From contig OY718806.1 of the NCBI GenBank assembly GCA_963070105.1, positions 8,850,365 to 8,882,864 on the forward strand: DNA of 32,500 nt. Direction: 5' to 3'. Positions 1 through 13,300 of this stretch are shown in pieces. Source of the DNA: Litomosoides sigmodontis. Taxonomy: Eukaryota; Nematoda; Chromadorea; Rhabditida; Onchocercidae. The first letter of the stretch is position 1, and the number at the start of each line of letters is the position of its first letter. The notes under the pieces were generated by a model. The model made no database searches, was not told the DNA's origin, and saw nothing but the letters and a program-made list of their open reading frames with translations. The translations under genes and the position numbers were made by a program.

Positions 1-485
1 ATAATTTGAAATAGGTAGGTAACACGATCAACATGCTAAATGCATTTCTCTAAAAGTCGTATTTTTAAATTTTACTTATTTTTTTGCTATTAACTGAATT
101 ATTCACTATGACTGTCTATTCAAATTAACAGTTGGCAATTAGATTTGCTTCAGGATATTTAAACAAAAATTACTTTTAAATCTAAATTTTTGCTTGCTTT
201 TTTTCGGTCTTTCTTGCAACTTTCAACGTTTCTGTTAAGTGTGGAAAAGTTATTGGTTTCAAAATTTAGCATTTCGTTACTTATTTTTTAAGGTTTAATG
301 GAAAGGATATGAGAAGATAAGTGACAAAATTGTTTCAGCAAGAGAAAAATGATAGTAAAATGCTAAATAATTAAGCTTTGATAATTTATCACCTTATTAT
401 TCAAAATCTTTTCTACCATATCTATTATCGCATTCACTGCAATAAAGTCTATGCCTTTTCATATTTTTTCATTTTTTTTGTTTTA
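1..485. other. AT-rich intergenic DNA, no gene seen
   Basis: This stretch is AT-rich with many short homopolymer runs and frequent stops in all frames. I see no splice-bounded open segment, RNA fold or repeat apart from short T runs leading into the minisatellite. Confidence 0.6.
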
Positions 486-488
486 TCC

Positions 489-1076
489 TTTTTTTGTTTT
501 TGTTTTTTTGTTTTTGTTTTTTTGTTTTTGTTTTTTTGTTTTTGTTTTTTTGTTTTTGTTTTTTTGTTTTTGTTTTTTTGTTTTTGTTTTTTTGTTTTTG
601 TTTTTTTGTTTTTGTTTTTTTGTTTTTGTTTTTTTGTTTTTGTTTTTTTGTTTTTGTTTTTTTGTTTTTGTTTTTTTGTTTTTGTTTTTTTGTTTTTGTT
701 TTTTTGTTTTTGTTTTTTTGTTTTTGTTTTTTTGTTTTTGTTTTTTTGTTTTTGTTTTTTTGTTTTTGTTTTTTTGTTTTTGTTTTTTTGTTTTTGTTTT
801 TTTGTTTTTGTTTTTTTGTTTTTGTTTTTTTGTTTTTGTTTTTTTGTTTTTGTTTTTTTGTTTTTGTTTTTTGTTTTTGTTTTTTTGTTTTTGTTTTTTG
901 TTTTTGTTTTTTTGTTTTTGTTTTTTTGTTTTTGTTTTTTGTTTTTGTTTTTTGTTTTTGTTTTTTGTTTTTGTTTTTTTGTTTTTGTTTTTTTGTTTTT
1001 GTTTTTTTGTTTTTGTTTTTTTGTTTTTGTTTTTTTGTTTTTGTTTTTTTGTTTTTGTTTTTTTGTTTTTGTTTTT
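489..1076. repeat. 14-bp T-rich minisatellite (T5 G T7 G)
   Basis: About 42 tandem copies of a 14-base unit, five T, G, seven T, G, run with almost no other base. Between roughly 868 and 970 several copies have six T instead of seven (13-base variants), which marks an older or separately expanded internal segment. The array contains no A, so no frame can have a stop, and the long Phe/Cys/Val/Leu readings through it are artefacts. It is almost certainly non-coding. Confidence 0.97.
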
Positions 1077-2933
1077 ATTTTTTAACTTTAAATCAATGAG
1101 ATAGATGGGTAAAACGTATCATAGATGTTGTTTGTACATAGAACGATTAGGAGGGATAATAGTTTTTGTGAAATATGAATTTTAAGTATTTTAAATTTCC
1201 CGCGTTTTTTCTCTTTTTATTAAAGTTTAAAAATTATGAATAAAAAAATTTGCAACACATTTACTCACAAAGTGTAACACTCGATTAATCAAAATATTAA
1301 TCAGTAAAGAGAAACAAAAAATTCCAACAAACTTTAGAGCTTTTCGCCAAATTTGATTTTATTTGAAAAAGAGCAGTTTGAGAAAGCGAAAAAATTTTGA
1401 GAAAACGTATATTGCTAATTCATTTCACAAATTGTTTAAAAATTTCAAATTTCTACTATTAATTTTTTACAACACACAAAAACACTCAACAGTGCAATAT
1501 ACATGTGATTTCATTAGACAAATCGAAACAATTTTAACTCAGAAAAACAGAAAAAGTAGGTGTGTTAATGAGGAATGGAAATGATATAAGATAAAAAAAA
1601 TTTTGGATTTAAAGCGAATTACTTAAAAGATACTCAAATTTCGCTTTTTTGATAGACGAAAAAACTATACATCATGCACACATATTTTTTAAAAAAAAAT
1701 ATTTAAAAAATACTCCCATAATGTATTAGTTATGAATTAAAAAATTTTTCCTTAATTTATTACACATACGAAATACTAGCAAGAAATGTGAAGAAAATTA
1801 AACAAAAAAAAAAGAATTAATGATTCGTAAAGTTTGATGAAATTTGATGCAACAAATATCGACATCAGTGCATGGTAAAATGTCTGCTAGCATACTGAAA
1901 TTGTTATCAGTAATGATAATTCATTCATTTAGCAGGATGTTTTAAACAAAGAAGGAAAAAAATGAAGGAACAGTAGTTCATCGCTTACTGAGTAAAATTT
2001 TCCTGAAAAAATTCCATCGAATTTACATTTTAAATGTTGCATCATCGAATAACAAACATTTTCATGTCATTTCCTCTTTCTTTCTCTCTTTTTTTTAAAA
2101 GCGTACTTCTTTTTTTTCCACCACCCACTTATCTCACATCAATTCATTCTTTTTCCTTCCTCGTTTCCTTTTTTCAATTCTTCAAAATCGAGGAAAAATC
2201 AGAAAGCGATGAGTGAGTTGTAAGAATGAGGTGCTTCTTGTTTGAAGAAAAATTGTGTGACGTTTTTTTATATTTCATTTTTGATACTAAAATAATAAAT
2301 ATTTTAAATCATTAAACTTTTTTTTTTAAACGCTAAAATATCTGTTGCATTTTTTTTTCCTTCCTGTTTGCCCAAATATTTTCACACACAAGCTAAGTAG
2401 CATAGATAATACAATGATAGGGTGCGAAAATGACGATGATAGGCATTATTGGTCACTGTAGGAAATGACTACTAACATTTTCCCGTAGCATATTTTATTG
2501 TTTTTTTCAAAAAAAAAAAAAGAAAAAAAATTGATCAAGAAAAAAGTCCTTTATTCATTACATTCAGAAAAGAAGGAATAAATCGTACAAATGCAGAAAC
2601 ATTTATGAAACAAATTACTTTTCCCCCTTCTCCCTCTCTCTCTCTCTCTCTTTCTTTTCACTATTCAAATACAAACTTCTATTTTACTAAATGCTTTCGC
2701 TCCTCTTCACCTCTCAAATCATTTTAAATCATTGCATAAACGAATTCACTCGTTAATATTATTAAGCAATGTTGTGATCATTAGAGAGCACAATAAAATG
2801 AATGTTTCAAATCAAGTCAAATTCACTGAATTTCAATAGTATTGGAGTTAAAGTGGAACGGATACTTTGTAAGTAAGATATCTTTCGGTGAAATAATTTT
2901 AAGCATTGATTGTTTGCTTGGTCATATAATGCA
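1077..2933. other. AT-rich intergenic DNA, no gene seen
   Basis: No convincing exon on either strand. The content is A/T runs, a CT microsatellite near 2634-2652, and short open segments of 60-73 codons (1363-1584, 2034-2216) whose translations are low-complexity and lack splice or family signals. Confidence 0.55.
2634..2652. repeat. CT dinucleotide microsatellite
   Basis: A short pure CT run inside a pyrimidine-rich stretch (about 2622-2660). Confidence 0.9.
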
Positions 2934-5159
<2,226 letters not shown>

Positions 5160-6240
5160 GGATGAACGAAATGAGTTAATTCATTTGCAAAACCTTGCCG
5201 GAAATCCGGAAATGCAAGCTAACAAGCTCCTCCTACCAACAAATTCGTTTTCGTCGCGGTTTTGCTGCACGATACTTTTCAGACTTTTTTCCTTCCAATC
5301 CACTTCATCGCTCTGTTTACTTCGAATTACCAACGAAACAATTTCCAGTAGCAAATCAAATTTCAGTACAGACGCTACAAAGTTGGAAATTTTGCAATCC
5401 AATATGAAACAGTTTCACATTTTTACGTGAACGAAGTTCGAAAACGAAAGGGTATGATTTAAAAAATTAGGGGGAGAAATAACGTGGTAAAATGCAGAGA
5501 GGTGCAGTACGGAGAGTAATTTCAAATCATCAAATGCAGCAGTTTAAAATAACGAAAAGCCTGAGTGGCAGAAAAGTATGAAGGTCAGAAGATGCCGCCG
5601 AGAGCAGAATTACGTTTGGGAAAGGAGCAGCCAGAAACAATGTGGCGCATATGACGTTCGACAATTACCTCTGGAAAGGAGATTCGGATATGGGAATCCA
5701 ACGCGAAACATATCAATTCATGTTTTACGCGCTACCCACAACATGGCCTCGGACCTGAATTACTGAGATATCCCATAGAGTGCACTCATTCGGGAGCTTC
5801 TCAGACGCTGTCCACATCTCGGAAGAAGCATGAAAGGTTTTCAGAAATGACCCGAATTTAGTGCGTCACCAAACATCGGATGGTCTCAAAGCAAGCGAAA
5901 CACTTTTGGCTCGCTTCCAAAAGTTTTTTTTTTGAAAGTGGGTGGGGAGTTGTGGAAATCTCGCACGATTGGCTTTTGTGAGGGGCGGCGTCCTTATCAT
6001 CTCCGGGAGTATTCATGGGGATTGTCCTTACAGAACCGAGATATCCCAAAATTACTCGTTCGCTTCCTCTCTCTCTCTCTCTCTCTCCCTCTCCCTCCCT
6101 CCCGCTCCCCGTCCTTCTCCTCGAGTTCCATCTTAGATCGTAATTGAGGCTAAGTTTCTACTTTGGAGGCCTAATTAGATCAAAGTTTTAGCATAGCAGG
6201 GAAACGAAGAGTTCCTGAGCCCCAGTGACCATTTCATCGT
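5160..6240. other. GC-richer island, possibly a degraded interspersed repeat
   Basis: Base composition rises clearly above the flanks. Short open frames occur on both strands (5181-5430, 5578-5766, 5858-6147), but none extends beyond 90 codons or forms a consistent exon chain. The 11-base word GAGATATCCCA appears twice (near 5766 and 6040), each time followed by a similar A/C/T-rich stretch ending in CTCATTCG or CTCGTTCG. A pyrimidine tract rich in CT and CCT follows at 6064-6122. This fits an old interspersed repeat better than a gene, but I cannot name a family. Confidence 0.35.
6064..6122. repeat. CT/CCT pyrimidine tract
   Basis: Nearly 60 bases of C and T, with a CT dinucleotide core followed by CCCT-type units. 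It could adopt unusual structure, or could simply be a microsatellite. Confidence 0.85.
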
Positions 6241-6406
6241 CAATCCTTTTTTATCCCTTGCAATTCTAAAATGTTCGTTAGCTTCGTTTTAATTTTGTTT
6301 TCAATTAAGCGACATGCTTGAAAACAAAATTAGTGACACGCATACAGTGATGTTGCATTTTTGCAGTGAGCTGCTTGCATGACCTGGTTAATCGGCTGAT
6401 TTCAAA

Positions 6407-6895
6407 TTAATTCCTGGAAGAAAATGCTGTAACTGAGAAAGGCGAACGAGGATCGCAAAGCATTTTGCGCTTTTTTTCTCGGCTCTTATAACAAACGTTA
6501 CAGTGACCCATGTCAGTTATCAGCGCAGTTATCGCTCTTCCTAGTTGCTTCACATTCCCGCCACCAGTCACGTGTTGATGATAAGCACAAGTGTATCCTA
6601 GGATTTCCTGAAATGTAGCACAAGGGTTGAGGGAAGCAAAAGGATTGATGATCATCGTCAACATCATTTCCTAACTGCTTTATCGAGCATGTTTGATTTA
6701 CTAAAATTTGTGAAACACGCTGACCTCTTCGATCCATATTTGTTGTTCACTAAATGTTATAGTTGTAAAGATAACATAAGTCGATGGCCGGATTGTTCAG
6801 AACGAGTGTTGTTGTGTGATAAATTACGTCCTCATCTGTTTTCCGGTGTCACCTACCCATGTCCATGCCCTTTAAATTTTTTCATGTTCCTTTGA
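6407..6895. other. Overlapping short ORFs upstream of wnk-1, coding status unclear
   Basis: Two minus-strand frames (6407-6667, 86 codons; 6513-6737, 74 codons) and one plus-strand frame (6689-6895, 68 codons) are open in a segment of moderate GC. The plus frame carries six cysteines within about 40 residues, beginning KCYSC and ending PCPCP. It has no signal peptide at its start and no clear partner exon. I could not choose a strand from splice signals. It may be a small gene, an upstream exon or chance. Confidence 0.25.
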
Positions 6896-7040
6896 TTTCA
6901 ATGTATGCATGGTGAAATTTCGTATTACGTGAAATTTGCATTGTTTACTAGGTTTTTAAGTAATACAGAACTTGCGATGCAAGTTGACCTCTCATTCGAT
7001 CTCTGTCGTTGTATCGATTTTTCCTTTAAATTCAAATGTT

Positions 7041-7054
7041 TTACACTGCTTCAG
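7041..7054 (+). promoter_or_regulatory. Possible splice-leader or 5' UTR acceptor upstream of wnk-1
   Basis: TTACACTGCTTCAG is a pyrimidine-leaning 3' splice acceptor 205 bases before the proposed ATG at 7260. Many nematode genes receive a spliced leader at such sites. I see no direct proof that it is used, and no core promoter element is recognisable. Confidence 0.2.
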
Positions 7055-7259
7055 GTTTGTCAATCGTATCAATTGTGGATGATGTCGGTTTGAACGGAAA
7101 AGTATAGAGCCGAACGTCGTGGGCTCTTGCTTTCACGTTGTGTGTTTATTACAACTCGCTTCCTCGGGAGCAGTTCATCTACTCTCAACCGATATAGGGA
7201 AGTTTCTAGAATAGTTAAACATGAGTTTTTGTGGATTTTTACACTGATCACTCTCAATA

Positions 7260-7378
7260 ATGGAGAATAAGGAAGCAGGAACAGAGTGTCGGAAAACCGG
7301 TCCGATGCAACCCGGCTACCGAAAGCGTGTTATGCGTCGAGTTAATGAGGAGTCACACACTCAAGAACCAGTAGCGAG
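7260..7378 (+). CDS. wnk-1: wnk-1 exon 1 (predicted start, residues 1-39)
   Basis: ATG at 7260 opens 39 codons ([12 protein letters not shown] at the start), rich in charged residues. An in-frame TGA lies just upstream at 7245. I end it at AG|GTTAGC with two bases carried over, because that phase joins exon 2 exactly. Two other GT sites that end on a codon boundary (after 7370, and the GTTAAT within the exon) would join directly to exon 3, so the donor is not settled. Confidence 0.55.
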
Positions 7379-10300
7379 GTTAGCTGGTGAATACACTAAT
7401 TTGTTTTAATCACCTATCTTTAATGATGTCAGCAATGAACATTTTGCGAGTGAACGATTTTGCAAGCCAGTGCTGTGTGCGCTTAAGTAGTGAACGTTCT
7501 AGAATTTTTTGATTGCTACTGCTCCGATAATTTGAACTTGCATTGACTGTTATCGTGAATGCTCCGAAATTTCTGCTGGTTATGCATAGTCCACATCCAT
7601 AGTGGTAGTTACAGTTGGTCAGTGGAGAAATAGTTTGCGTGAAACTAATATTATAATTTGGTCCCTCGAATAAGGCAAACTGTTGAAGACGACTTTCTTG
7701 ATATCTTTTTTTTTTTTTTTGGTACAATTGTCAAAAAAATACTTTTATTTGCTTCTCATTATATATAGTGGAAATATTCACTACTCCCGTCGTGTTATTT
7801 CTAGCTTACGATAGCGACAGCGCCTGTTGTAGATGTTCCAAAAATTGAGCCAAAAATATCCATGTAGTTTCGGAAAGTACCACTGATTAAGCTTCGAGGT
7901 GCGATTACTTGTGCAAAAAGGCAATTAATTGTGGAATCGCAGTATTTTTAATGTAAGATTTAGTAATCATTCATTCTAGTTAAGCAGAAAAGGTTTAGAA
8001 AGTAGAGTGGAAATTACAACCACTGCAAGGGTTGTAATTTCACAAGTAGTCGTGAAATTGTAATTCGCTATTTCTCTTGGCTGGGTATATTCCAGTTCGA
8101 TGCAGACTTCAAGAAATTTTATTAACGTGGGGCAAAACAATTTTAAACCGGTGATATAACATATTCCGTAGAAATAACAGAAGAATTTGAAAGTGTTTTA
8201 ATTAGTTAAACAGTTTATATTGCACCAGAAAACAAAAATTGATACATCAGGACAATTTTCTCACTCAAGTAAGCAGATTAAACATTTGGGTGATTCGTCG
8301 TTCTTCATTGTTCTAGGAGCTTCGGAAGTGCCATCATTACGCATATCTGAGAATTCAATTTTTCGGTGTTAATTTCCAAATAAACTGCTCACCAGAAATG
8401 TTGAAAGAAATGTTGTTGAATGTAGTTTTTTTTGACTTCCTGGCAATTTTCCCCGAAAATGAAATGCAAGCTCACTCCTATACGTAACTAAGTATCGAGA
8501 GATAGGTGCGTTAGTCATGAATAGAGACGAAGTAGTTGCATGGCGGTAATTTTGGCGATAAAGTGGAGCGGTTTTGAATTTCCATAATATGCAAATTTTT
8601 TACAAGGAAGAAATGTCACAAGAATGCTTACCTTGCCATTCTTTCATTCGTCATTGCCATTACGGAGTGGCGCGTTACAAAAATGAAGCGAAGTGTTGGT
8701 TCACGTATCGCGAAGTTTGTTTTCTTGTTTAATTATTCTTTTGTATTTACTTAAATAAGTGTAATCAATAAAACTTTCCTTTTATTTTTTTTTTATTAGG
8801 TAGCCTAATCTGGATCACATTCCATCGTTTATGACAATAAATATTCTAGCAAAAAAGTTAGAAATTTATAACAATTCTTAACATTTGCTGTGGTATGGAA
8901 GAGATGGTTAGTGGTTGATATGTTATTAATTTTAATTTTCTTTTTCTGGAGGTATTTGCTGGCATAAAACTTTAATTTTTATGACCACTGAAGAAGTAAA
9001 AGTAAGGATGATCGATATTTATACCATCTATACATTAAGTAGTAAAATTGATTATGCTTGTTAATAGCATGTCGTGCTTATGAGCCTACTGATATCGTAC
9101 ATTTGTTTTATGTGTATGTACTCATATTTTTTTTTTCAAATGCATGAATATATGTACAAGCTGCACCACATATACTTCTGGCATGATTTTGAAGGCGGAA
9201 AAACGCTTTGCAATTGGGAACAGCGCATTACAATCTATTATTGATCAAAATTATGAGGAGGTTAGAAACAGTGATCAGATCGTTGATCGCTCGCAAAAAT
9301 ACGCGTCGGCAAGTGGCATTTCTTTGGTTATTTGTTTGGTTGCATGAAGTCCAAATTATTAACGTTTCTACCTGAATCATAATTCCTTGGAGATGCCAGT
9401 CTGACGAAGTGGGGAATTTTGCTCTCAACAGGCGTTGTAGTGTGTTGCAGTTACAGATCTCACCGATGGTTTCATCAGCAACTTCTGGAACATTCAATAT
9501 ATTTTAAGCAATAGAGAACTATGAGTACGGGATTTTTTTTTTTGGCTACTATCAAGACAGCAAAGACTGTTAAGGCTTTTATCATTTTGTGTATGTTTTA
9601 GGATATAGAATTTTTTGAATATTGTATCCTCTGAGTTCTACAATCGCCAAAATCTCCTTGTTGAAATGGTGGGAAAACTATAGCGAGAAATTGTTTAAAT
9701 GGTTCCGTTTCGTTTTCGTTGATGGCTTGTTCTGCGAAAAAACATTTATACAATAAGTTAAAAAACACCTGTCAGAAACACCACTCGTCTTCTATTTATT
9801 TTTCGTACTGAGTGCAATTGCTAGATGTCAAAGCGGTTCCTAGAATATTCCACTCTTCATTCGTTGAATGCAATTCCATCCTTAGCGATTCGTTCTAAAA
9901 AATGGAATAGAAAGAGAAAAAACAGTGAGATACTTGTTTATCAAATGATTGCGTGTTAGAGGTGTGCATAGTGAAAAACCAAAAGCAATGAATGTGTATA
10001 AAATTAGTGAAGTGTATTTGTGCGTGTGTTCTAGATATGGTTATCGATAGCAATGGGCTATGTCCATCGATGGCTATTACCATTTGAACAACATGACTGT
10101 GACTTGATTGGGTGTGAATTATTCGTATGTTGTGCTGCTTAATCATCTAAATGCTTTTGCTTAATTTATCGTTTCCTTTTGTCTAAGTGGTTGATCCGGT
10201 GTGCATGTGTTATTTTTCTCCGTGTTATGATTAGCCAAATCATTTTTAAATAGTTTGATACATCAGGAATTCTTATATTTAATAAAGAATGTACTCATTA

Positions 10301-13300
10301 ATAGATGATCATTTCACTGGGAAAATTGCATTTGAAGAGGTTTTACAGTATTAAAATGCGGTCTGCAACCTTTTGAATCCATAATCCTTGGTGTATTTAC
10401 AATGAAGTTTTTCGATAGATAAATGGGAAATGTGCGAGTTCCTTTTAAATGCGAGCTACATTATGGTCTATGATAGGTTATAGTCCGTTAGATTCTTTAT
10501 CAAACCATCGAATATGTTTGTTAGACGAGATGAAAAGTAGTTATTATATTTTACTCATGCGTTTATTTGTTAGTAGGATGAAAAGAAAAATGAGCAAAGC
10601 AATTTGTAAAAGTAAATTCTCTGTGAAAGTTCCCACCTCATTTTTCCCGCATTTTTGCTATCAAAAAAGTGTATCTTGATCAGAATGAAAGATATTTAGC
10701 GTCAAACAACTGTAAATTACACAGTAACATTATTCCTCAATAATGGAAAACAATAGCGATAACGCTGTAGCCTTTTCCTTTTTTTTTCAAGGCTTTTTCT
10801 ATCATTTAGCGATTACTGTGGTTTATAGTACCGTTATCTTCCATCTGATAAGACCATTACATTTTGTCGAATCAGTGTTTCTTTGAACGATGTGAAATTA
10901 CACCTGAAAACCACATTCCAAAAAAAAAAACGGTTGAAAGATAAAGCTCGGGAGAAAAAGATTGTTGTTTCCGAATCTGAGAATTGTTTCCATTGCATGA
11001 ATATTTGGATGTAATGTTTGCTTGCCGTCTTTTTGGATCTAGCTATATATTTTTTATTCATGCGTCTGTATTGGCGTGTACATCCATGCCACATCGCTGA
11101 TGATAGTAGTGTAGTATTCATTTAAATGTTTGATGAAAATAATTTCGAAGCTCATAATCGCTGCATCCTGTTATCATGTGGAAATTGAGGTGAACTGTTT
11201 GAGCTCTATTACTTTTTGTTTTTTTAGTTTTCTTTTTTTACCATTGGTTGCTCTAAGCATTTCCCTAATAATTCAGTAATTCTTTAAGTCATAATTTTAT
11301 TGTTTATGAAGACGTAACTGTTAGGAAATTAAGTCTTGCAATTTTTTGCTTCAAAATCATTATTTGCTTGTATGGATTAATTTTTTTTTTTAATATAAGT
11401 TATTTTTTTACTTGAAAATTTTCCAATTTCATAGTAAATTGGTTGTCACAATGTTTTACCATGAAATCCTTTTCACTATTTTTGTTACTCTTATTTATTG
11501 GTCATGTCATCAAGATCTCGGGTTTTTTTTTTCTTTCATCTTGGAAAAGTTTAGCATTTCCATTTGTTCCAAACGAACGGAGGAGACACGATGCTGATAT
11601 GTAACGGTCAAGGTATGTAACAATCAGGCAGTCAAAACTGGCGGCAGATATTGCTGAGTGGTTGAGCAGTTCTTACTGAGTCTGGTTGTAGCATTTACTG
11701 AAGTACCATTATTTTTGCCGTATATCTAGTTGGTGTATACGTAAATTGTAAAACGAGTGACGGTTTAGATTCCTATCAAAATTACTGTTTTCATCAGCTT
11801 CGATATAGTTGCATCTATAATTTGTATATAACAAAATTGCATGTTAAAACATGAGCTAAATTTTCCTGAGAGGGAAATATCGTCTTGCTGGAAATGTTCA
11901 TTGCTGGTATCGATGATAGCACTGTTTCTCGTGTTCAAGTCTAACTTACAATTTTATATCAGTGATGGGATTTATTGGATCAAGTCTTGAAATTTTATAA
12001 CTTACATTTTAAGTGGCATCTCGAATTGGCTTTCCGGCGAGGAGCGGTCACGGTTAGAAGCTGTGCAACGAGACTGGCGTCTTTCGAGACCCGCTAAACC
12101 TTATTCAGTTTGTTTTTTTATCATCAGTCCTTATTTCTTAGTGGCAAATATATTTGGGAAGAATTATCTTATATGTGTGAATGCACTTAGATAACTGGCG
12201 ATTATTATTATGAAAAGCGAGAAAAGAAAATTCCGAGTTTGATGGAATTTTAATTTTTTCCACGTTTCTAAAACCTGCAGAATCCATATTCATTAAGAAA
12301 AACGTTTTGTGTTGATTCCATGAAATTTATTTTTTGGATTCTGCAGGTAAACGATTATGATACAACAGAACAAAGTAGATTGGAGGATAAATGATTGAAC
12401 TTCAGTAGTTAGTGAATACTTTATGTGATAGATTTTGTTTGAATTACCAAATGTTTTTATATACCACTGTAATCTTAACTCATTATCTGTTGTTAGAAAT
12501 ATATACGTTTTTTTCTGTCTAGCCATGGAGTCGTTATCGACAGCCGTCAGTAGACAAGTCATCGAAGTCATCAGGAATCGCCACACGGAGTAGCGCTATC
12601 ACAGATGAACAGAATTCTGCAGGACGAAACAGGTTTCATCATTTTCTTTTTAGAAAACGTAGTATTTGTAAAAATTATTTACAAAATTTGGGATTTTGGT
12701 CCTTTATTAGGAGATTGATTAGATGACTAAACATTTAGTTCCGCTGTGATAAATGGAATAGTTACATTTCACTGGAATTTGAGTAACATGACGATGCCGA
12801 TTAATAGCTGTTTGGTGATGAGTTCAAATACCTTTGCCGAAAAGACGAAAAAACAAAGAGTGACTGTATTTCGTAGAGACAGCAAACATTTTCCAAGCGC
12901 AAGTACCACTGCGACTGCAGCATGTCTTAACACTTGCATATGGAAAACCTAATTCTGGTTAAGTTACTGTATGATAATGATCAATTTTCAGCATTACATG
13001 CTGTATGAATCATCTATTGTAAGAAATATTTGTTCGCAATTGTAATTAATTGCAAGTGTATGACAAATTTACTTAAGGAGAGAGGAAAGGTGGGGGAAGT
13101 CGTAGGAGATAGATAGTCAATATCTTTTTTTCCAATTAGATGAATTAGCATTTTATATTGTTTCAAACTGCTTGGAAGCATGTTTAAACATCATATGTTA
13201 TAAAGAATATAAAGGTCAAAAGTTAAACGTAAATGCCAATATAACGGCTACTTTACTTAACATATACTATAGACAACTGGACTCCTTACCACAAGGATAA

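Larger units (their letters stand above)
7379..12013 (+). other. wnk-1 intron 1 (4.6 kb)
   Basis: By far the longest intron of the gene. It contains a 14-bp hairpin (8007-8043), several segments that look coding on the minus strand (7410-7727, 9372-9484, islands ending at 9731 and 9894, and 10834-11121), and AT-rich filler. Nothing on the plus strand in it fits the WNK family. Confidence 0.5.

Noticed and set aside
489..1076. Tandem repeats considered as a CRISPR array
   Set aside because: There are no unique spacers and no cas genes, and the DNA is eukaryotic. This is a minisatellite.
378..1104. Three overlapping plus-strand ORFs of Phe/Cys/Val/Leu
   Set aside because: All three frames are open because the minisatellite contains no A. 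Equal openness in every frame is the mark of an artefact.
5181..5430. Overlapping ORFs on both strands as a small gene
   Set aside because: Three frames on two strands are open over the same short segment, with nothing to choose between them. It fits the GC-richer island better.
11575..11603. ATG exon ending CAAG|GTATGT as an alternative wnk-1 first exon
   Set aside because: The donor is good, but its phase runs into an early TAG when joined to exon 3.
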